A stretch of 6,562 bases of DNA from Marinosulfonomonas sp. (GTDB lineage: Bacteria; Pseudomonadota; Alphaproteobacteria; Rhodobacterales; Rhodobacteraceae). Under the pieces are notes generated by a model that saw nothing but the letters and a program-made list of their open reading frames with translations, searched no databases and was not told the origin of the DNA. The translations under genes were made by a program, and so were the position numbers. Positions 5,576 through 6,562 of this stretch are shown here, one piece after another. Each line of letters starts with the position of its first letter. Position 1 is the first letter of the stretch. Where the stretch lies: assembly GCA_019090845.1 (NCBI GenBank), contig JAHRVD010000029.1, positions 1 to 6,562 of the forward strand, read 5' to 3'.

Positions 5576-6550
5576 TTAGTTCTGGAAAGCGCTCAGAATT
5601 GACAGCGCGCCATCACTTGCGTTGCCCTTCCAGTTTTCTAGCATGGTGGCACCAATTTCCTGCAAGCCGGACACAAGTTCATCTGACGGGGCAACGATGG
5701 TGATCCCATTGTCAGCCATTACCTTGGTTTTAGCAGTGGCTTCGGCCTTGGACATTTCCCATCCACGCGCTTCAGCGGCCGCGGCTGCATCCATCACGGC
5801 TGCCTGAACCTCGGGCGACAGGCGGTCAAAGACGCGCGCGTTCACAACAACTATGTTCTTGGGAAGCCAAGCGTCGATCTGCGTATAATGGGTGACAAAA
5901 TCCCATGCTTTGGAATTGGCACCAGTGGATGGCGAGGTGATCATCGCCTGTGCCTGACCGGTCGCAAAGGCTTGCGGAATATCAGATGCCTCGACCTGCA
6001 CGGGGGCCGCCTTGGCTAAAGTCGCAAACTCTTCCAATGCCGCATTATAGGCGCGGAACCGAAGGCCGGACAGATCGGCAACACTTGCGATCTCGCCATT
6101 GGTGTAAAGGCCCTGTGCCGGCCACGGAACCGAGAACAAAGGTTTCAGACCTTCTTTGGCCATCAGCGCCTCGATTACCGGGCGTTGCGCGGCCCAAAGC
6201 TTTTCGGCGTCTTCATAGCTTGTCGCAACAAACGGCTGGCTGTCGATACCAAAGGCCAGATCTTCGTTTGAAAGGCGCGACAAAAAGAATTCACCGATTG
6301 GCACCTGACGTGAGCGAATTGCGTTCTTGATTTCAGCGTGCGGGAACAACGACCCGGCTGAATGCACGGTGATCGTCAACTCTCCATTTGTCGCCGTCGC
6401 CAGATCTTCGGCAAATTGGTGGATGTTGGCGGTGTGAAACGTGCTGTCGCCATAAGGCGTAGGCATGTCCCAAGTTTCACTGATAGCTGAGGTGGCAGAG
6501 GCCAGCCCAACTGCAAATGCTGCAGCATATTTCATCATCATAGCTTCCAT
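5576..6550 (-). CDS. dctP: TRAP transporter periplasmic substrate-binding protein (DctP family)
   Basis: This 324-residue protein is the exported receptor of the TRAP system, capturing the substrate in the periplasm and passing it to DctQM. A short basic N-terminus (K7) and hydrophobic core (8-21) form a Sec signal peptide, with likely cleavage near A22-I-S24 before ETWDMPTPYG. Family features follow: HSAGSLFP (63-70), a receptor-type NAIRSRQVPIGEF segment (76-88), PWPAQGLYTN (142-151) and LSGLRFRAYN (160-169). R166 aligns with the arginine that holds the substrate carboxylate in most family members. N237 in VVVNARVF and the long C-terminal helix (about 245-280) are also typical. The likely ligand is an organic or sugar acid, not further identifiable. 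Of four ATG codons (6550, 6541, 6538, 6535), the one at 6541 has the best spacing (9 bases) from GGGAG at 6555-6551, so the first three residues may not be translated. It is the first gene of the operon; its promoter lies beyond the window. Confidence 0.93.
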   Translation of the reverse strand: MEAMMMKYAAAFAVGLASATSAISETWDMPTPYGDSTFHTANIHQFAEDLATATNGELTITVHSAGSLFPHAEIKNAIRSRQVPIGEFFLSRLSNEDLAFGIDSQPFVATSYEDAEKLWAAQRPVIEALMAKEGLKPLFSVPWPAQGLYTNGEIASVADLSGLRFRAYNAALEEFATLAKAAPVQVEASDIPQAFATGQAQAMITSPSTGANSKAWDFVTHYTQIDAWLPKNIVVVNARVFDRLSPEVQAAVMDAAAAAEARGWEMSKAEATAKTKVMADNGITIVAPSDELVSGLQEIGATMLENWKGNASDGALSILSAFQN

Positions 6551-6555
6551 CTCCC
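6551..6555 (-). promoter_or_regulatory. Ribosome binding site of dctP
   Basis: GGGAG on the minus strand touches the ATG at 6550 and lies 9 bases before the ATG at 6541. This favours the internal ATG as the true start. Confidence 0.5.
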
Positions 6556-6562
6556 AGTTTAG

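Noticed and set aside
5950..6330. Plus-strand open frame of 126 residues opposite dctP
   Set aside because: It is antisense to the conserved binding-protein core and its arginine- and proline-rich translation is typical of a shadow frame.

Overview
The window looks like a chromosomal or megaplasmid accessory region of an alphaproteobacterium, most likely a marine Rhodobacterales (Roseobacter-type) bacterium. This rests on the moderately high GC, the compact operons, the TRAP transporter, and protein sequences typical of that group. It is inference: there is no rRNA or other phylogenetic marker. No RNA gene, mobile element or CRISPR array was recognised.

Layout. (1) Positions 1-865, minus strand: a SorC-family sugar-responsive regulator, cut at its C-terminus by the window edge. 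(2) Positions 866-961: a short divergent control region with three TGACA half-sites, the outer pair forming TTTGACA-N15-TGTCAAA. (3) Positions 962-3040, plus strand: a two-domain enzyme, class II aldolase fused to a short-chain dehydrogenase, of the RhaD-type bifunctional family (rhamnulose-1-phosphate aldolase / lactaldehyde dehydrogenase). (4) Positions 3155-3670, plus strand: a winged-helix MarR-like regulator, with a perfect 15-bp palindrome directly before its ribosome binding site. (5) Positions 3667-6550, minus strand: a complete tripartite TRAP transporter in the order dctP (periplasmic binding protein), dctQ (small permease), dctM (large permease). The dctM stop overlaps the regulator stop by 4 bases, tail to tail. 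A GC-rich hairpin separates dctP from dctQ.

How the genes may work together. The SorC protein probably senses a sugar phosphate and controls itself and the divergent aldolase-dehydrogenase. That enzyme would split a phosphorylated ketose or related compound into DHAP and an aldehyde, then oxidise the aldehyde with NAD. The winged-helix regulator is the natural candidate to control the TRAP operon, although its only visible operator lies before its own gene. TRAP systems usually carry carboxylates, and the binding protein keeps an arginine at the usual carboxylate-contact position. The transported compound may therefore be a sugar acid or other organic acid, and it need not feed the aldolase. 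No kinase or isomerase is present here to define the pathway, so the substrate remains open.

Nothing in the window is clearly a new system. The most unusual points are the pairing of a fused aldolase-dehydrogenase with a TRAP importer and two different regulators, the shared stop codons of the two convergent genes, and the regulatory palindromes.
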